A stretch of DNA of 64,000 bases, taken from Numida meleagris. Taxonomy: Eukaryota > Chordata > Aves > Galliformes > Numididae. The DNA lies in NCBI RefSeq assembly GCF_002078875.1, contig NC_034410.1, positions 39,979,532 through 40,043,531 of the forward strand. Reading direction: 5' to 3'. Of the stretch, positions 9,241 to 22,669 are shown piece after piece. Within the stretch, counting starts at the first letter, position 1, and every line of letters starts with the position of its first letter. The notes below the pieces were generated by a model, which worked only from the letters and a program-made list of their open reading frames with translations, ran no database searches and was not told the origin of the DNA. The translations under genes were made by a program, and so were the position numbers.

Positions 9241-12200
9241 GTAAACATAAAATAGGGTAGCTATTGGTGAGCATTTGCTCAAGATTATATTCTTTTAACA
9301 ACTGGCTGCAATCAGTCTCTGTGAAAAACATGACTTTTCTGAGTGTGTAGGATTTTAAATGATCACAGAACATGAGGCATTCTTGGCAAGCAGCGTATGA
9401 AGTATCAAAAGACAATCAACATTAGTCACCTATTTTCATTTGTCATTGCACTAAGCTGACAATATTTCAATTCATCTGGGTCACAAAGGAGCTCAGAGGA
9501 GCTTAAGGAGAAGCTGAACGGAGGTACAGAAGCATGAATCTATTAAAAACACAGTCCATCAGACTTAAATGATGTGCAATTAGACAGCAAGCTTTGAAAC
9601 TCTGGCAGACAAGCCAGACAACTAATTCTATATGCCATATTACACTAGTAAATATACATCAGTTTTAAAAATTTATGTTTCTTGCCCACCTTGTGCGTAA
9701 ATGAATCAAGTTACCTCACCTGAAGCATAATGAGCTGTGGAATGCAATGAAGACTAAAAGGTTTGACACCGACAAGTAATACCTAGCTCTCTGAAAGCAG
9801 CCAGGACCACACAACTGAATTGTGTTGCACATAAACTATTGAGAACTACATTTAAACATTAATGAATTAAATTGTTGTATTTGCTAGGAAGTGAACTTGC
9901 ATCTTCTGTTTTCTACTCACAAAGTTGATATGGCAAAATTAACCTTAAAGCCCTTTCTGTTCTCATCATTTGACCCCCTCCCTGAAGTTTGTTACATGAA
10001 GACACAACTTCTTCATCAGATATACAACCTCCTCTAAACTACACAGAAAACCAATGGCCTCAAACAAGTAGTTAAAAACCAGTAGATCAAAAATACATTC
10101 CTTGCAATGGAAGAAGGAATACAGTGGAAGAAGGAGAGTTAATTTTGGAGTTAATATGTAAATTTTTTTCAGTTTCACTACCTTAAAATAAAAATTAAAA
10201 AAAAAAAAAAGTTTTCCAAACAAGAAAACAATATTAACCAAAAATGACTCAAATGTATTTGCCTAATTTTGTATGCAAACCTTAACACCCTATTGATTGT
10301 TCTGTCTTCTGGAGTTATTTAGAAAAATTCAAGGCCTTTTAGAAGGGGCTACAGGTAGAAGCTTTCAAAATCACCAGATACTTTTGCAAATCTAACCTGG
10401 AAGCTGCATAAAGAACTGTCTTAGCTCCTTGTCTTTTCCCCAGAACAGACTGTGGACTCCATTTTTAGAAATACATAGCATTCCCAACTCTAAATGGGGT
10501 AAACAAAACCCGCAGGATTACTGCTGTTCCGAAAATCAGATCCTAGGGCATTAATAATTGAAGTGTCATGGTTACCTCTACTGGTATCAGTATCACCTAT
10601 GGAACTCAAACATTAGTAGTCTGGTGCAGGTAACTGAGACAGGAAAGAAAAAGCATTAAGAGGTTAAAGGGCATTCATTACCTTTTTGATGCCCAGAGGC
10701 ATAATGTTGCTGTGCTACTGGAGGCCAACCAAAGGTGAAGGATGATCATTCTATACAGTGAAGTGAAGAACTAGTTAGACTCTCAAGTTGCAGCGTGTGA
10801 TGCCTTCAAAGGAACAATATTACATTAGCTGGCTGGCAAAACACATTGTTCGGAATATCAAGGCTTGAAAAAAACAAAACATCAGTAGGTGAATCTCAGA
10901 CCCTAAAGGCATCAGCAAAGACAACAGAGTCAGCAGTAGGAATATTGAATTTGAGCAGCAAAATATGGCTACAGGACACTTTCCAGAGATATTAGGAGAT
11001 ATTATTTAGCGTACTAGAGCTGATGAAATGTAATTCTCTTGAGACACACACATATTCTTCTGGACATAGCATCTTCAGAGATCCAAAGCTCATGCATGCT
11101 ATGAAGAGTCCAGGTCAAGGAAAGCACGGGGAACCTGAAAAGATATCTTACCATTCCACCACAGGCCTGGGCTGGACTGCAGCAATTGCATGTCATCAGC
11201 TTTATCCCCATCGGCTGCTCAGATGGAAGCTCTCTCAAATTTCTGTCAAGTTTATTGTGGTTTCATAGACCCAGTTTATACTCATGTTGTGTATTTAAAT
11301 TTAGAAAATCACACCTATATTTTATTGTAAAAAATGTAGGGAAATTTAAAGAAAGCTATTTATAATCCTTTAACATGTAACCTTTCAAAACTGACTTTTG
11401 TTGATTCAAGACAATAAAGATAATTGCAGATCTGACTTACTATTCTCATGTTTAATAAAAGAAGCCTCACAACATATGTTATTAAAGAATAGACTACCTA
11501 AGGTGCCTGATTATAAAATTGTAAAACTATTTTTGAAGAACGGGTACATCTTGTACATTCTCCCTTAATTAGCATTGGCAAACCAGGTCATCCCATATCC
11601 CATATTTCTAATACTGGCTGTGGTCAAAGGCAAAAGCATATAAAACCTCATAGGAGGAGGAACCTTGAAGGATTTGGGAATCAGCAAGCTGCTTCACCCA
11701 TTATGTTTTAATTAGATATTTTCCTAGGGTGGATATGTTCTCTAGGAAAGATTCTCATGATAAATAATGTTCAACAAATCTCATTACTCAAGTTTACGAA
11801 GTCACTTGCCCCTTCTGTAATTCAGAGGAATTAAATCACTCCCACAAATTAAAAATAGGACTATCAACCGAATATTGCTGTTTGAATGAAGCAGACAAAA
11901 GAGTAAGCAGAAGCAATAAGGAAATCATGTTCAAGTATTGCCCTGAATAAATGAGGCTATTTCAAGTTTCAGACTCTAATTTCATCTCAAGAGTTTGTTG
12001 ATGACAAAGGAAAAGATTGCGCAACCTTCATTCTTATGGTTTACAGCGTTACCAAAATCTTCAAATCTTCGATAGCAATATAATTCATATATTCATCGTG
12101 TTTTAGAGAGAAAAGCCTAGGGAAAAATGACTGATACACGAAGGGTGCTTTCGTTTGTACAGAGTGTTTTTCATATGCAAAGGTGCTTTTTTTTTTTACA

Positions 12201-13935
12201 TGCAGATCTGTTAACATGCCTCTTTAAGCATAGGAAGAGAAACAGGATCACAAAGAAGGGACAGAGAGAAATTAGAGAAACTCCAGACACTGCTTTGCTG
12301 TGGTCACCGCAGCTAGTGTGGGCATGTATGCACTATCTTTAAGATAGCAAGCCTGGATATTGCTAAAGGCATAGTAGAAGTAGCACAATGCGCAATGCAA
12401 GCTGCAAACTCTTCCTCAAGGCTGGGTATTTGGCATGTGGCCCAAATGGAGTTACACACTGCTGTAGCCAGAACACTACTATGCAAAGGCTATCTATCAT
12501 AGATGATCATGTGTGCTGGCAGAACAGATCCTTGCTTTATCTTGGAAGTCAGCAGATAAAATTCATGGATTAAGATAATGAAAGTTGAAGATGAAATTAG
12601 TAAAAACACAAGATTTCACTCATCAGAGTAAGCTGCATCAGTTAGACTCTCCCATGATGGCTCTTCTCCAAAATATTTTATAGATACTTCAGAATCAAGC
12701 CTCATTCCGTAGATACTTTTGAGAGAATTAAATCTGCAGAGCACAACAATAAGGGAATATGAGGTAGAGAAGGGACAAACTCTCCACCCTTACATTTTGA
12801 AGTATCATGAATCTTAAAAAAAACCTTATACTCTTGGTTTTCCACATAAAGCAGCTTTCATGTTTGGTACTTTGCAAATATATATATATATATATATTGT
12901 GTTTTCCAGAAAAACAGCTAGGAAATTTTGAGCAGACTAAGTATATGCCACCCTGAAATATATGTACGGCAAAAGCTGTAATTTTCACATTAGCAAGCCA
13001 TCAAATGAGAGGCATGAATATTGTTTCTTTGGGAAGGATTTAAGTCCTTTTTAACGTGCAGACACCAGAAGGTAGCACAAGTTTAAGAAATGTACTCAAA
13101 CAGGTCTAACACGCCATCCAGTGCAAAGGACTGTGTGGAAACACTTGGAATTACATACAGATACTGCAGAGTAAGTAGAACACAACTGCATTGCCCTCCA
13201 GAACATGTAACCACCTCAAGTAAAAAGGGTTAATGCATGACATTCCTGCCTCTGTAAACTTCAGGAAAAGAATGAAGGTTATATCAATTCAAGACAGATT
13301 TCATATGAATTCTTTTTGGCTGCATAACCAGAGTCATGGACCACATAACACTCAGAAGGATGCAAAGCAGCAGGCAATTTCAGAACCATGCTGAGCAGTG
13401 TTATTTAGCAAAAAAAAAAGGAGCCTGTGGGTTCTGCAAATGAAATGACTCCAGCAGTCACTTGTGCATGGCAAATGTAGCATTCTTTGAACAAGCAGTG
13501 TACATGAAGCATCACAAAACTGCATTCAGGAAAAAAAAAAATGCTTTTTTTTGAACCCTCTTAAGATCTGATATTACCTGGCACAATTTCTTGTAAGTGT
13601 GCGAAGACCTGTTATTGCCAAAGAAGTCTGAGGTGAAAGGAAATCTGTAGTATGCAGGCGTAGCAATAATGGATGCCAGTGACTGGGATATAAAGACTAG
13701 GCACAGGGAAGAAGGTAACAGATGTCATCAGCCCACACCCAGCACAATTTTTTTTTTTTTTTGACAATGATGTGTTTTAAATAATGCAAATACCACATGT
13801 AGATTAGAGAGACAGTTTCAGTCAGGTGGCCTAGTACTTCTCCATCTTTCAGGAGAAATAATGCAGCAATAAAGAGAGGACTATTTTAATCAGGACAATA
13901 TTAGCTATATGAAACCAGCAGGCACTTCTGGCCTA
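9241..13935. other. AT-rich non-coding stretch
   Basis: No gene or RNA that I can support. It contains a poly-A run near 10197-10211 and a (TA)n tract at 12878-12898. All open frames are short and show no recognisable protein content. Confidence 0.5.
12878..12898. repeat. (AT)n microsatellite
   Basis: About ten alternating A-T units without interruption. Confidence 0.93.
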
Positions 13936-13939
13936 TGTT

Positions 13940-14062
13940 ATAGAATCACAGAATCACCAAGACTGGAAAAGACCTCCAAGATCATCCAGTCCAACCATCC
14001 ACCTACCACCAATATTACCCACTAAACCATGTCCCTCAGTACAACATCTAAACGTTTCCCAG
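13940..14062 (-). mobile_element. CR1 LINE 3'-end fragment
   Basis: The plus strand starts TAGAATCACAGAATCACC and continues with the reverse-complement CR1 3' UTR segment GACCTCCAAGATCATCCAG. Only the last ~120 bp of the element is present, which is typical 5' truncation. Confidence 0.85.
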
Positions 14063-17000
14063 CTCTCTCGTAGCAACAGAGGCAGAAGTGAAGGAGTTCA
14101 GTGGCTCTTTTGTCTCTCTGTACACTGTTGGTTAAAAAGCACAGCTATGCCAAAGAATGTTACGATAACTGGAAGGAGTTTTAATGTGAGAGCTCTGTGC
14201 AGAACATGAAGTGACCTACTACTACCAATGGGCACACATTCAAGTGCAATGAGAATCTGTCCTGATCGACCTGGTTTTCATATAGCATTCAGAGTACTGA
14301 ACTACATCACCATCTACAAATAGGCAATGTACGCAACAAGCTGACTTGGCAAATTCAAGCTAAAGACCAAGAAACAGAGGCATCTGGAAATTGAGCACAA
14401 TGCAGTGTATACCTGGAATGTCTGTAATGTCTTTTTTTTTTTTTTCTTTTCAGGTATTTCCCCTGTAACTCTTCTCTTGTGAGGGAAAAAGTTAGTTTGT
14501 GACAAAGCATTTTTTCTAAGATCAAAAGAGATAAATGAGAAATATAAGCACCTTTCAGGACAAGAATTATACTAAGCATATCTTAGTATATTCAGCTCTT
14601 AAATAACTTTTCATAAGTCCCTATTGTTAGATTAAAGAAAACAGCTTGCATCCAGACAATGCAGAAAGATCAGGATACTTCCAACAGCTTTCTGAAAGTA
14701 AGTTAGCTAGTGCACTCCTGAGAGCTTGGATCTGAATTCCCATATCCCACGCCTGGAGTACATTTAATGTTTGGAGGCTGAGGATGAGCCAGTGATTTAG
14801 AATTGCTACACAGAAGGGGAAAAAAATCAGAAAGTAAGAAAAAGAAGTCCTAAGTCCAGGTGAATAGGAGAAAAGCTTAAGGACTAGAAACAACACTTCT
14901 CCAAAGGCACTCATTAAAAGCACCAGCTGTTTCTGCTGATAGGGCAAAACTCTGACAGGTTTGCTTGAGAAAGTTTTTGATGCAACATAAGATATGGTAC
15001 TTAATGAGTACAGCACCACCTTTTTGTGGAGTAGAGGTGTGAGGTGTGTACTTACAGAACATTTGCAATATGATTAGTACACTTATGAAAAAAGAAACTA
15101 GAGTTTCCAGTGTAAAAATGGTAGTGTGCAAACAAATGACCAAATAGGAGAACTTTGAACCAAGAGGGGCTTTTAACAGTTTTCAGCTGCATTTTCACTT
15201 TGGCAAAGACATGCATAACTGAATAATAGCATAACCAGAGCCTGTGTGTTGCTCTTCCTTTCATCATTGAACACTGGAAAAAATGAGGGTACTAGGATTT
15301 TGTGAACTGGCCTCTTGCAAACAGCAATTCACAGTGTATTTTTAAGAGTCCTTCTAGAGAGAAAATTTGAGAAAAATGTATAGTCATTTGCAAAACAAAA
15401 GCTGCAGCTTGAAGAAATGTTTCCGAGTCCTGGATCTTGCAGTTATGTTTACCCTTTATCATAGAGTGAGCTGGTCTCAGGCTGCCCAAGCAGGAAGAGG
15501 GATTATTTCCAGTAATTATTTTTACTTCATCATTCGGAACTGACTTTTTCCAAAGTCACACTCCATTCAAATTTTTAAGGAATTCTTTGCTAAGACGTCT
15601 TTTCTCTTGAGATCTCTTTGGATTTCTCAGGTAGAGAAATGCAGACTGTAATTGCTCACTCAACGGGTTGTACTCAAGATAGTAGAGATGACAACATCGT
15701 GTTGTCTTTTGTGCTTGACAACGCAGAAGGATACAGATTAAAAAGAACTACTCTACAGCCATATCATAAAGAACAGAGCCAAATGAGTCACAAAGTACAA
15801 AGCCCACCAGCAGTGCAATTGAAAGAAATCAAAATGACCTTCTGCCTTTGTTTTAGGAAAGATGCCAGTGCCATTTTTAAATAAACGAACAGCAGAGAAT
15901 ATCTGACAAGTATATAGTCTTAAAATGTATAAACATATGTACATACTGGTAAAAATCAAACAAAGAGCAAATGCATCATTTTAACACATTCTTTCAGTGA
16001 CTTCTTATGTAAAGCAGTACAGAGTGGTACATAACACACTTAGTCATAAAGATGCCATTAAATAATATACTCCAAAACTGATCCATTGAAATCAGTTACA
16101 TTCCTTCCTGAATCATAATGACTTCAAACATTTAACGTCAACAGCAACATGAGATCAAAATATACAGTTTTACGTGTTGCATCTTTCACGTAAGTAATCT
16201 ATTTCTAAAGGTTTTAGTGTCATTGTAGAAGTTCAGACATATAGAAAAACTAAGAAAATCACTGAAACATACTGCTGCATTAAATCAGTAGCTCAAATCA
16301 GCATTCTTAATTGCCTTTAAAAATAAAGTTACTTATATTGATATAGGTAATTCTTCTTAATCATGTAGCTATTAGATTCCTCTTCAAAGGTCAATCCCTA
16401 TAGTTCAGAACTTTTCAATTAGTAGTTTTAGTCCACTAATATAAACTGACCCACAGCAGAAACGCTAAGCAACTCAGAATACTTCCAATTGTACAAGATG
16501 ACCCACTAAGGCTTTCTATTACAGTATTTGAACAGTGGACACAACTGCTATTATTTTTTACCCTTCTCTGTAAATCCATTAACATATTTTTTAATCCCTG
16601 TCCCTTGTTACTCGGTTCATTTACAGTGACAGAGTGGCAATGAGGGCTTTTGTTCCAGTCTGGATACTTTAATTTCATTTCAGATGTCAAAGAATCAATG
16701 GCACTAACTGAACCATTAGTTTTCAAACAGAAATCTCTATTAATAGCCAACTGGAATTTTTGCCTAACAAATCTAGCCCTGGATATTTTTTACAGTTTAC
16801 TGCTCCCGTTTTCTCAGAGGCTAGTAAGAACTGGTACAATAATGGAACTTCAAGTATCCCAGAGAGAACTCTCTTTTTGTTTTCCAAAGAAAATTGAATT
16901 TGTTGGAAGAAATAAGTGTCTGACCAGCACAGAATCATTAGAAAAATCTCACATTTTTAATTTTGCAACTCTGAGGCATTTTTCAGTATCCTAATTCTCA

Positions 17001-20000
17001 CAGCAATAGAAGTTAGGCACTAATTAGTTTTATAATAAGATAGGCTATCAAAAGAGAGAGCTAATCAGTATTTCCTCCCTTACCAATCCAAAAATTCAAT
17101 TTAATAAAAAGGTTGCAGCAAAATGGTAAAAACAGGGCTGCATTCAGAGGTTTTCTAGAATCTACTCAGCACTAAAAAGAATATGGAAGTTTTGTTACAT
17201 TAAAATATTTTATACCAAGTATTTAGCACCTATTAGCAATAAGAGATCCATTTATACATGAGAATTCTAAGGTCTGCATCTCAGAGTTCAGCTTCTCTGG
17301 TGTGCTGAAATGCCATACTTTCTGCCCCAGTAGAACATATCCACTAAAAAATTGCCCCTTCTTTGCTGTGCCCCATTTCAGCATGCCATATACAACATCT
17401 CAATGTAAAGTATGGACTGAATCTTTCACTTGATCTCTCTTTTACAGCGCCCATCCACCTGCTTGCTTCTGCTTCATTTAAAGGCCAGAAGCATATGGTC
17501 TTCAGTGGTCTTATACCCCATGGGGTAATTTAGCATCATTGTCTTTGATACGGAGTCTAAAAGTTAGACTAGTTTGACAGCACTCCCACCTTGAGGGTTT
17601 GAATTTGTAAAAATGCATGGGGGAGGCCAGATTTTCTATCTGATCCTTGCTATTATAGACAGCAGTGAAGAAGAAGCTAGACACATATGGTGGCAACAGA
17701 GGAAAGTCAACAGACCAGACTCCTTTGCTAGACTCTAATGAGCTCTTTCTCCTACCCCTTGCAGCAAAGACTAACTGGAAAATAAATATAAAAAGAAAGC
17801 TTATTTTATTTTCAGAATCTTGTTTGTTGCTGTTGTTTCTCCAATTTGACAATATTTAAAAGATTTGACATGACCTCTGTACTGGAGGGCAAAGGGTCAA
17901 CATAAGAGTTTGTGTCCAGTCAGCTCCTACTTGGTCTCAATATCTCAAGATACTACCAGAGAACTTCATTAGCTGTCTCAGAAGACAGACACCAATGAGA
18001 AAACTGAATAGGCGTGGAGGATAAATCCAGATAACAATGCACCTTGCTCAGGCATCAAGTTAAGCTCATCTTAAGATTTGGAGCCAAATATTTCTTTCAG
18101 AATGGACTGGCAGAGGCAGGCTTGGAATGTTTTAATCTGCATCAATAGCATGAGGGATTGTTTACTCTGTAGGACATTCCAAATTTCTTTAGGAGTCAAA
18201 TTCCACCAATGGTTTGGAGTCTGAACACACTGGTAATGCCCCCAAATTTCTTCTGTTCTCTTCCTGTGGCATGGCATGCTGTTATTGCTCTAGCTTTTAT
18301 ATTATGGACTTTCATTACTACAGGTTTGAGAGTAGTGTTCTGTGGCTCCTGGGATATACACAAAGTAGCATTTCTGCTGGCTTGCCTGTACTAAACATTT
18401 ATCACAGGGCTGCTTGCTACTGCAAAGGACTATATTTGATGGCCCAGGTGCTTCCTTCCAGATCCCTGTTCCCTCTAGACAGCCCTTCCAGTGTATGCAA
18501 AAGCCAACTTCAAGGACAGCTCCCAGGTAGCATGCTCCAAATCTGTCCTGCCTGGACACTGAAAAGAAAACTAGAAAGTCTCCAGAGCCATCAACACAAC
18601 ATAAGCACTATGCTGCTGTTAAAATAAAATATAAAAGCAGAGATTTCTCAGTCTGACTGCAGCTGCTGTTGCTTCCACCATCTCCTTTCTCACCCCAGGG
18701 AATCAAACATCACACTGCAGATGTTTTCACAACACATCCTCCTGCCCATTTGACTGATATATTAACACCAGACTCGAAACAACACGGTTTTTCCATCTAC
18801 CTCTTTCTCTAGGTGATTTTAGTCCTTACTCGGCAGATGTTAGTCCTTTTCTCCTGAAATTTGCCTTCTCATTTCAAACATTTTTAACTTCAAACAATCT
18901 ACTGTCCTTGCCATGTGTGCAATTCCAAAAACAATAGTAAGGAGTGGTATTGAGGGCAAATGGCACAATCTAGATGTGCTATCCCACCCTGAGCTACTAT
19001 AGGAATTACAGAGAAAAATGCTGTCTTACACAACTCAAGTGAATGAATTACTATTAACTGTAACAGAGTCAGATTTTCTGCTGTGGTGACTAAAGCTCTG
19101 AGAGAAGCACTTTATACTGAAAGCTCCCTCTACAACTACAGTCAGAGGACTGAATCAATTACTGAGGTATTTGGGGGAAAATATGAAGACATAAGTAGAT
19201 CCACATTTATACACATACACACACCCTCCTTCACCCATTCTGCTCCATCAGTATCCCTGACCCACTTTCTAAATCCCTGTTGTTGCAGATGTTGCTGTTC
19301 CAAAACCTGCTTCAGCTTATTGGGAACATACATTCATCAGAAAAATAATGCAGTGCAGCAGTGTCTTCTTCTGTCAGGAGCAGCTGGAATTATTGCTTAC
19401 TTGGTCACCCTAAGGCATTCATAATTGGTAGGCAGGAGATGTGTGCGCCAAGATAGGCTGTAAAAGACACATTTTATGCCAAAAGCAGGTTGAGAATGCC
19501 TTTGTAAGTACAGCAAATGGTTTTATTTACACCTTAATGAAGGCAATTTTGTTGGATTTCATTTTCGTGGTTTGCATAGAAGCATTTGATCTGGTGCAAT
19601 AAAGATTCCAGCAACATACATTTATGATGGCGCAGTACCAACAACTGTTACTTCCATCTGAAGCAAAATCATAATTCCGTGGTAAAGAAAAGAAATCTCA
19701 ACAGCTCACATTGCTGAGTATTCAGATATGAATCTGAGAATTTAACTTTACAGTGAAGTAACATTAATTTAACCAAAAGTGATTTTAAATCCATTTAAAG
19801 ACATTTAAAATTAAAATTAATTTAAACTTAATTCTAATACAAAGTGTGTTACTTTAAGCCTGCTCACCAAGTTTAAAACAAAATCACATTATCTCCCAAT
19901 GTGTCTGATAGCTTGCAATACCAAAGAATGTGGGTATCATGAAGATGCCAGACTGTGTGAATGGGAATGGCTGAGGCATGGCTACACATTTCTTTCTGCC

Positions 20001-20753
20001 AGGTCTCCTACTGGAATAGTAACTGCTGGCAGATGGAGGGTAGCAGACAACAAAGGGACTGTAAGATTTTAACAGTGCAGCTGTTTTCTTAGCAACTGCT
20101 TGGCCGGAACAGCAAACACACAGTTCTGGCAGCTTTACCAAGTTGATAAGTTATCACATGTCACATTCCCTTGCTTGGCCATAGTCTCAATAGAGCTACC
20201 AGTGATGAAAGAAAATTAGCTGCCTAGTTCCAGGTGAAAAAGGTTTGTGGGCAAGGCTGCCTCTCTTTGCTCCTTCAGTGATGCTGCTCACTGCATCCAG
20301 CCCATGTTCATAACTATGCTCTATAGCTTCCCACTGAAGCTTCCTCCTGTCCTCTCATATTCTTCAGTGGCTGACTGAACAGATAGATAGTTCAGTTCCT
20401 GAACAAGCCTGTCAGGAACTTCCCCCTTGTCAGAAGGAATTATTACTTACTACTTACTGTTCAATATTAGTTATTACCAAACAGTACAGGTTCCATGTAT
20501 GGATGGAGAGTAGAGGAGGGCTGTTTGTCTGCTGGCTGAGCAGACCCAGGTTCAAAGCCAAACCCAGAACCAAACTGCAAGACTCTCCTCTCACCTTTGA
20601 CAACACTGTGCCCATTCTTGTCAACAATTGGCCTGGGAATCAAAAGCATTAAAGGCTTACACATTGCTGATTCCCAGCATTTTCAGTTGGTGCTCCACTT
20701 CAGTGAACTAATAACTCTCTTACTGTTGATCATAACAGAATCAGAATGGTGTG
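14063..20753. other. AT-rich non-coding stretch
   Basis: No gene supported on either strand. It contains a T run at about 14431-14445 and a very AT-rich, TTTAAA-laden patch at about 19780-19840. Several open frames of 100-137 codons exist, for example on the minus strand at 14627-15019, but none has a recognisable domain or splice support. Confidence 0.5.
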
Positions 20754-20822
20754 GAATCACAGAATTGTAGGGGTTAGAAGGGACCTCTGGAGATCATCTA
20801 ATTCAACCCCCTGCTAAAGCCA
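20754..20822 (-). mobile_element. CR1 LINE 3'-end fragment (about 70 bp)
   Basis: GGAATCACAGAATTGTAGGG followed by GGGACCTCTGGAGATCATC is the reverse complement of the CR1 3' end. The fragment stops after CCCCCTGCTAAAGC. Confidence 0.8.
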
Positions 20823-21426
20823 TGCCCCATAAAGTAAGTTGCACAGAAAAGCGTGAGCAAACAACCTGCTGTGATATGAGCACTTGGTATAAAAAAAAAA
20901 AAAAAACCTGATGTAGAAATTGCCACCAATTTTTATTGCATCCAAACAAGAGCAGGCAAAAAATTGTCTCTCTAAGTTTTGGAATGCGTAAACAGTTCAT
21001 GAAAGATGAATTCTTGTGGAGACAGTACACATGTAATTTTTATTTACCCTGATGTATCACCATTACAAAAGAAAATCACTGAAAGATGCAGAGGGTTATG
21101 GAGACCCAGACTGGTGCCCAAATACATGCAGCCATGGACCGTGAGGTCACCAGCCAAGCGGTTGTGATGCCAGCAAGAGATGACTGTGATCTCACTGACT
21201 CTTGTGTACAAATTTGGGCGCTGGCAGAGACCACTGTGGACTCGTGCCTGGACTCCAGTTGAGCACAGCTGCAAGACTTGGAGCACTGAACGAGGACTTG
21301 GTTGTGTTGTGCTGTGGGGTTGCCGGCAGCAGTTCTTGGTGCCCATCCCACAGCATCGCCTGTGTGACCCTGGCCTGCCTGGCTCAGGCAGCTGGGGCTC
21401 TGTGGGGTGTGCTTGCAGCAGTGGAG

Positions 21427-21535
21427 GTGAGCAGTGCAGGGACATGAACCCAGGGCGGCCAGTGGGGAACAGGGGCCAGGGGTTTGCTGCCTGCCCTGGG
21501 TCAGTGAGTGACCACAGCCTCTCTCTCTTTTGCAG
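21427..21535 (+). other. candidate 5' UTR intron of the TOPORS-like gene
   Basis: A strong donor (GGAG/GTGAGC) at 21427 pairs with an acceptor with a long pyrimidine tract (CTCTCTCTTTTGCAG) ending at 21535, giving a 109-nt intron. The exon beginning at 21536 would carry about 90 nt of 5' UTR before the ATG at 21625. The first exon would lie in the GC-richer stretch from about 21060 to 21426. Splice sites were judged by eye. If the intron is real, this locus is not a simple processed retrocopy of an unspliced unit. Confidence 0.45.
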
Positions 21536-21594
21536 TTTGTGACACCTTCTGCTTGCTGCAGCACCATTGAGGGGAGCAGCTTCCTGACGTCAGC

Positions 21595-21602
21595 TCTCCC
21601 CA
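21595..21602. promoter_or_regulatory. perfect CRE palindrome (TGACGTCA)
   Basis: The full 8-bp cAMP-response element lies 23 bp before the ATG of the TOPORS-like gene. CREB/CREM/ATF proteins bind this site, and full CREs are common in promoters active in male germ cells. Its position suggests either a start site very close to the ATG or a chance match within the 5' UTR. Confidence 0.45.
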
Positions 21603-21624
21603 GCCCACCGCTCAGCCCAGGGCC

Positions 21625-22554
21625 ATGGAGGTGCCGTCAGACTGGACCTGCCCCATCTGTGGGCACAGTCAAGGCGATGTTGCCTACACGACCCCCTGTC
21701 TCCACCAACTTTGCTATGGCTGTGCGCTCTGGTGGGCAAGGAAAAAGCCAAGATGTGCCATATGTGGGCACAAGATCTGGACCATCCGATGCTCAGTGAG
21801 GTCGGATGACGATTACATTGAGTGCCCTGTCCCGCAGCCCGCAGTGCACTCAGGTTATGCCCTGCAGGGAGAGCAGGAGCCTGCAGAGCCAATCCTCCTG
21901 CCTCCAGAGTACAGCTTCCCACCTGAGATCTGGGCTGCTTTTTTCCAAGAACACCCACAAGACCTCAGGCCCCTGCTCCAGTGGCTCCAAAAAGAAATCA
22001 GGAGCATGACCGTTGATGGGTGGTGGGAGGTGCACGCAAGGCAGAGCATCGTTCTAGGCTTCCTGTGCAAGTACGGGCTCGATGAGGCAGCCTTGCAGCA
22101 GGAGCTGCAGCTGAGTTTCAGAGGCCTCACAGCGCGCTTTGTGAGGAGGCTCATCATCATCGCCACAGCCCTGTATGGACCAGAGATCCGCCGGCAGCAG
22201 GACCGCCAGGACGCCCGTGCTGTGGGAGGGCACGACAGCCCCACGGCCACCCCCAGTCCCGTCACCTCCCGTCAGGAGCCTCCTGCCTCTAGCCCAGGCC
22301 ACTCCATCAATTCTGCAGGCCCTGGCACTGAGGAGCTCCCCAGCAACCTTCCTGGGGGTCCTGGGCACCCCACCACTGCCACTGTGTCCTCAAAGGAGGA
22401 GCTACAGGAAGAGCCAGATCAGGTGGAAGCAGTGGGCTCCTCTGCCCCGGGCAGGAACTGCTTGGCTGGAGAGCCCCGGCACTCCCAGAAGAGGAAGGCC
22501 TGCAGCAGCCCCCAGGACTCATCCCCACCCCGCAAGAGGCCACGCCGGCAGTAG
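21625..22554 (+). CDS. TOPORS-like RING-finger protein (putative E3 ubiquitin/SUMO ligase), 309 residues
   Basis: Residues 9-47 form a C3HC4 RING: C9, C12, C25, H27, C30, C33, C44 and C47, with the spacing used by TOPORS. Residues about 98-190 (AAFFQEHPQDLRPLLQWL, then a helix-rich stretch to ALYGPEI) match the conserved TOPORS region that follows the RING. Residues 195-285 are Pro/Ser/Gly-rich and probably disordered. The tail (about 290-309, with KRKA and RKRPRR) is a likely nuclear localisation signal. Human TOPORS has over 1000 residues, so this is a short form lacking the long RS-rich C-terminus. By family, the expected role is an E2-dependent ubiquitin or SUMO ligase in the nucleus; no substrate can be inferred. 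The ATG at 21625 has a good context (GCCATGG) and the RING follows at once. The frame is intact, GC-rich against AT-rich surroundings, and has its own AATAAA. TOPORS-like gene copies are multiplied in some birds, and this may be one of them. Confidence 0.85.
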   Translation: MEVPSDWTCPICGHSQGDVAYTTPCLHQLCYGCALWWARKKPRCAICGHKIWTIRCSVRSDDDYIECPVPQPAVHSGYALQGEQEPAEPILLPPEYSFPPEIWAAFFQEHPQDLRPLLQWLQKEIRSMTVDGWWEVHARQSIVLGFLCKYGLDEAALQQELQLSFRGLTARFVRRLIIIATALYGPEIRRQQDRQDARAVGGHDSPTATPSPVTSRQEPPASSPGHSINSAGPGTEELPSNLPGGPGHPTTATVSSKEELQEEPDQVEAVGSSAPGRNCLAGEPRHSQKRKACSSPQDSSPPRKRPRRQ

Positions 22555-22643
22555 CACCAGAGTGGCACCACTGGGCAGAGCATGGCTCAGGTGGGCTGGA
22601 AGGCAAACATCAACCTCTCAGTCTGATTCTGAGAGAAAGTAAA

Positions 22644-22649
22644 AATAAA
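22644..22649 (+). terminator. polyadenylation signal AATAAA of the TOPORS-like gene
   Basis: It lies 90 bp after the stop codon, in an A-rich stretch followed by a T/G-rich stretch (CATTTTGTTGTCTCTG) that fits a downstream element. The A-rich stretch could also be the remnant of a retroposition tail. Confidence 0.6.
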
Positions 22650-22669
22650 ATTAAAAAATAACAGAAAAA

